Positions 61,559 through 64,000 of a stretch of 64,000 nt of DNA are shown here, piece after piece. The DNA is from Aurantibacter crassamenti. Lineage in GTDB: Bacteria; Bacteroidota; Bacteroidia; Flavobacteriales; Flavobacteriaceae. Every line of letters starts with the position of its first letter. The first letter of the stretch is position 1. The translations under genes were made by a program, and so were the position numbers. The notes under the pieces were generated by a model. That model was not told where the DNA came from, ran no database searches, and saw only the letters and a program-made list of their open reading frames with translations. Location: the NCBI RefSeq assembly GCF_016811105.1, contig NZ_JAFBGM010000001.1:1197126-1261125 (forward strand). Direction: 5' to 3'.

Positions 61559-63631
61559 TTAGCTAATTCCTTCTCCGTTGCCAACACCATCTTCATCAGG
61601 ATTCACAAAAATTAATTTACCTTCGGCGTTTTCCGTCATTAAAATCATGCCTTCACTTTCTACACCGCGTAAAGCTCGAGGTGCTAGGTTGATTAATACC
61701 GTAACTTTTTTACCTACAATTTCTTCAGGGGTAAAACTTTCTGCAATACCAGAAACAATTGTACGTGTGTCAAGGCCTGTGTCGACTTTTAGAACTAGTA
61801 GTTTTTTGGCTTTTGCCATTTTTTCTGCTGCCACAATTGTTCCAACACGCATGTCTAATTTTGTAAAATCATCGAAAGTAATCGTGTCTTTTTGTGGCAT
61901 GAGCTCTTTGTTTTCGTTTTCGTTGGCCTTTTTAGTAGCCTCTAGTTTATCTAGCTGTGCTTGAATTTCAGCATCTTCTATTTTTCTAAAAAGAAGCTCT
62001 GCTTTACTAATCTGATGTTTTGCAGGCAGTAGTGTTTCTTTGGTAGCAACATCTACCCAACTTGTCACTTCTTGGGAATCAATAGCGCTAATATTTAATA
62101 TTTTCTTGAGCTTAGTAGAAGTGAAAGGTAAAAAAGGTTCGCTTAAAACGGCAAGTGCGGATGCAATTTGAAGTGCAACAAACATGATGGTTTTTACTCG
62201 TTCTTCATCTTCTTTGATAACCTTCCAAGGTTCTTCATCGGCTAAATATTTATTACCCAATCGCGCAAGGTTCATTAATTCTTGACTTGCCTCTCTAAAA
62301 CGATAGCGTTCTAAAGAGCTTGAAATGATTTCAGGATATTTACGGAGTTGTTCTAATGTTTCTGAATCAACTTGCGAAAAGTTTCCTGCAGAAGGAACCT
62401 GCCCGTCATAATATTTATTAGTCAAAACAACAACGCGGTTGATGAAGTTGCCAAAAATGGCAACAAGTTCGCTATTATTTCTAGTTTGAAAATCTTTCCA
62501 AGTAAAATCGTTGTCTTTGGTTTCGGGTGCATTTGCTGTTAAAGTGTAGCGCAACACATCTTGCATATCTGGAAAATCTACCAAATATTCATGAAGCCAA
62601 ACGGCCCAGTTTTTTGAGGTAGATAATTTATTTCCTTCTAAATTTAAAAACTCATTCGCTGGCACATTCTCTGGTAAAATAAAATCGCCATGGGCTTTAA
62701 GAATAGCCGGGAAAATAATACAGTGGAAAACAATATTATCCTTACCGATAAAATGAACTAGTTTGGTGTCATCTGCTTTCCAATAAGGTTCCCAATCTTT
62801 TCCTTCGCGTGCGCCCCATTCTTTAGAAGAAGAGATGTAACCAATTGGCGCATCAAACCATACATACAAGACTTTTCCTTCGCCACCTTCAACAGGTACA
62901 GGAATTCCCCAATCTAAATCTCTAGTTACAGCACGTGGTTCTAATCCACCATCAATCCAAGATTTACACTGACCGTATACGTTTGGCTTCCAATCGCTTT
63001 TATGACCTTCTAAAATCCATTCTTTAAGAAAATCTTCATATCTGTTTAATGGAAGGAACCAATGTTTAGTTTCCTTGGTGGTAGGAACACTACCTGTAAT
63101 AGTTGACTTCGCATTTATTAAGTCCGTGGCATTAAGTGTTGAGCCACAGTTTTCACATTGATCGCCATAAGCTTCTTCATGACCGCATTTCGGACAGGTG
63201 CCAATAACAAATCGGTCTGCTAAAAATTGTTGCGCTTCTTCATCATAAAGCTGCGCTGTAGTTTCTTCAATAAAATCGCCTTGGTTATATAATTTTTTAA
63301 AAAACTCAGAGGCTGTATCATGGTGAACTGGTAATGATGTTCGTGAATAATTATCGAAGGTTATTCCGAATTCATTAAAAGAATTTTTAATGATGCCATG
63401 ATATTTATCGATAATTTCTTGTGGAGATACACCTTCTTTTTTGGCTTTCATTGGTATGGCAGCCCCGTGTTCATCACTGCCACAAACAAAAAGGACATCT
63501 TTACCTGTTAGTCTTAAGTAGCGCGCATATATGTCAGCTGGCACATATACTCCTGCTAAATGGCCAATGTGAATTGGGCCATTAGTATAAGGTAAGGCGG
63601 CCGTAATAGTATACCTAGATATTTCAGACAT
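61559..63631 (-). CDS. metG: methionyl-tRNA synthetase
   Basis: A 690-residue class I synthetase. The HIGH motif is in [16 protein letters not shown], the KMSKS counterpart is KLSTSKNW, and a zinc knuckle reads [18 protein letters not shown]. The C-terminal ~110 residues are the tRNA-binding domain ([24 protein letters not shown]). It charges tRNA-Met. The tex gene follows in the same direction. Confidence 0.95.
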   Translation of the reverse strand: MSEISRYTITAALPYTNGPIHIGHLAGVYVPADIYARYLRLTGKDVLFVCGSDEHGAAIPMKAKKEGVSPQEIIDKYHGIIKNSFNEFGITFDNYSRTSLPVHHDTASEFFKKLYNQGDFIEETTAQLYDEEAQQFLADRFVIGTCPKCGHEEAYGDQCENCGSTLNATDLINAKSTITGSVPTTKETKHWFLPLNRYEDFLKEWILEGHKSDWKPNVYGQCKSWIDGGLEPRAVTRDLDWGIPVPVEGGEGKVLYVWFDAPIGYISSSKEWGAREGKDWEPYWKADDTKLVHFIGKDNIVFHCIIFPAILKAHGDFILPENVPANEFLNLEGNKLSTSKNWAVWLHEYLVDFPDMQDVLRYTLTANAPETKDNDFTWKDFQTRNNSELVAIFGNFINRVVVLTNKYYDGQVPSAGNFSQVDSETLEQLRKYPEIISSSLERYRFREASQELMNLARLGNKYLADEEPWKVIKEDEERVKTIMFVALQIASALAVLSEPFLPFTSTKLKKILNISAIDSQEVTSWVDVATKETLLPAKHQISKAELLFRKIEDAEIQAQLDKLEATKKANENENKELMPQKDTITFDDFTKLDMRVGTIVAAEKMAKAKKLLVLKVDTGLDTRTIVSGIAESFTPEEIVGKKVTVLINLAPRALRGVESEGMILMTENAEGKLIFVNPDEDGVGNGEGIS

Positions 63632-63649
63632 CATAATTCAATTAGCCTG

Positions 63650-63657
63650 CAAAAATA
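63650..63657 (-). promoter_or_regulatory. -7 box of metG
   Basis: On the minus strand the box reads TATTTTTG, an exact TAnnTTTG match, 18 bases before the metG start. The -33 element is not clear, so the call rests on this box. Confidence 0.45.
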
Positions 63658-63814
63658 AGATTTTTAATATTGCGAACCTTCTTAGATTTTGATAGCTATT
63701 CTTGAAAAAATCAAGTTGCTGCAGTTCGTAAAGAATAGTATGTAAAATTGCAAAGCCTCCAAAACATTTGTAAGAATGTTAATGAAGGCCTTGCGCGTTG
63801 TGGGGACGAAAAAT

Positions 63815-64000
63815 CTATGCTACCATTACAGACTTGCTCATCTTATGATTTTGTACTTGAATTCTATAAATGTATTTGCCTGTAGCTAATTGTTGTGCCA
63901 TATTCTCTCTAATGTTTATTTCTCTAGAACCTTCAAACATCATTTCATTCATTACTGTACCCATATTTTGACCTAAAATATTGTACAATTGAATATCTAC
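63815..64000 (-). CDS. C-terminal end of a type IX secretion cargo protein
   Basis: Sixty-one residues at the right edge, ending in a stop at 63815-63817. The sequence VDIQLYNILGQNMGTVMNE ... LATGKYIYRIQVQNHKMSKS is a type A T9SS C-terminal sorting domain: an I-Y-N-x-x-G-Q strand, a G-x-Y-I-Y-R-I strand and a final basic-hydrophobic end. The rest of the protein lies outside, so its function cannot be told. It shows that the organism has a type IX system. Confidence 0.85.
   Translation of the reverse strand, partial: VDIQLYNILGQNMGTVMNEMMFEGSREINIRENMAQQLATGKYIYRIQVQNHKMSKSVMVA

Noticed and set aside
61537-61596. Longer Tex start overlapping metG
   Set aside because: The extra 20 residues fall over the metG stop codon and do not look like the family N-terminus.

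Overview
The window comes from an AT-rich chromosome of a Bacteroidota bacterium, most likely a marine member of the Flavobacteriaceae. Four things point there: a flexirubin-type pigment cluster with DarA and DarB, a type IX secretion C-terminal domain at the right edge, -7 promoter boxes of the TAnnTTTG kind, and a formylglycine-type sulfatase beside a Gfo/Idh/MocA oxidoreductase. No CRISPR array, insertion sequence or prophage is visible.

Left part (1-22 kb): a partial Tat-exported oxidoreductase, tRNA-Arg(CCT) and a sulfatase are followed by a 719-base gap. That gap holds a probable structured RNA with its own promoter and terminator, and two palindromes. Next is a polyamine operon: arginine decarboxylase, agmatinase, a deoxyhypusine-synthase homologue (probably homospermidine synthase) and a small acidic protein. 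It is followed by two fused enzymes (GNAT-nitrilase and RimB-like protease-RimK ligase). Then come household and secreted genes: TPR proteins, an M28 membrane peptidase with an epimerase, a CBS protein and a DUF6265 protein. A tandem array of tiny basic proteins (17.26-17.65 kb) with its own terminator was not expected. A DUF1624 membrane protein, a TPR lipoprotein and a SCO protein complete this part.

Centre (21.5-53.9 kb): about 31 genes run on the minus strand, most overlapping or a few bases apart, with one divergent gene at the upstream end. They form an aryl-polyene/dialkylresorcinol (flexirubin) cluster. A tyrosine ammonia-lyase supplies coumarate and an AMP ligase activates it. Two acyl carrier proteins, several ketosynthases (one with a degenerate active site, one short), a FabG-type reductase and hotdog dehydratases extend the chain. 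DarA and DarB build the resorcinol. A methyltransferase, a desaturase-like FAD enzyme and a divergent halogenase-family FAD enzyme may decorate the product. LpxL- and PlsC-type acyltransferases, a C45 hydrolase and a BtrH-like protein are candidates for joining the two halves or anchoring the pigment. An ABC transporter, an MMPL protein, a LolA-like carrier and a lipoprotein probably move it to the outer membrane.

Right part (53.9-64 kb): two paralogous secreted proteins, a serine hydrolase, a hexapeptide acetyltransferase, a PAP2 phosphatase, a nucleoside hydrolase lipoprotein, Tex, methionyl-tRNA synthetase and the C-terminal end of a T9SS cargo protein.

All functional calls come from reading motifs and context; no database search was run.
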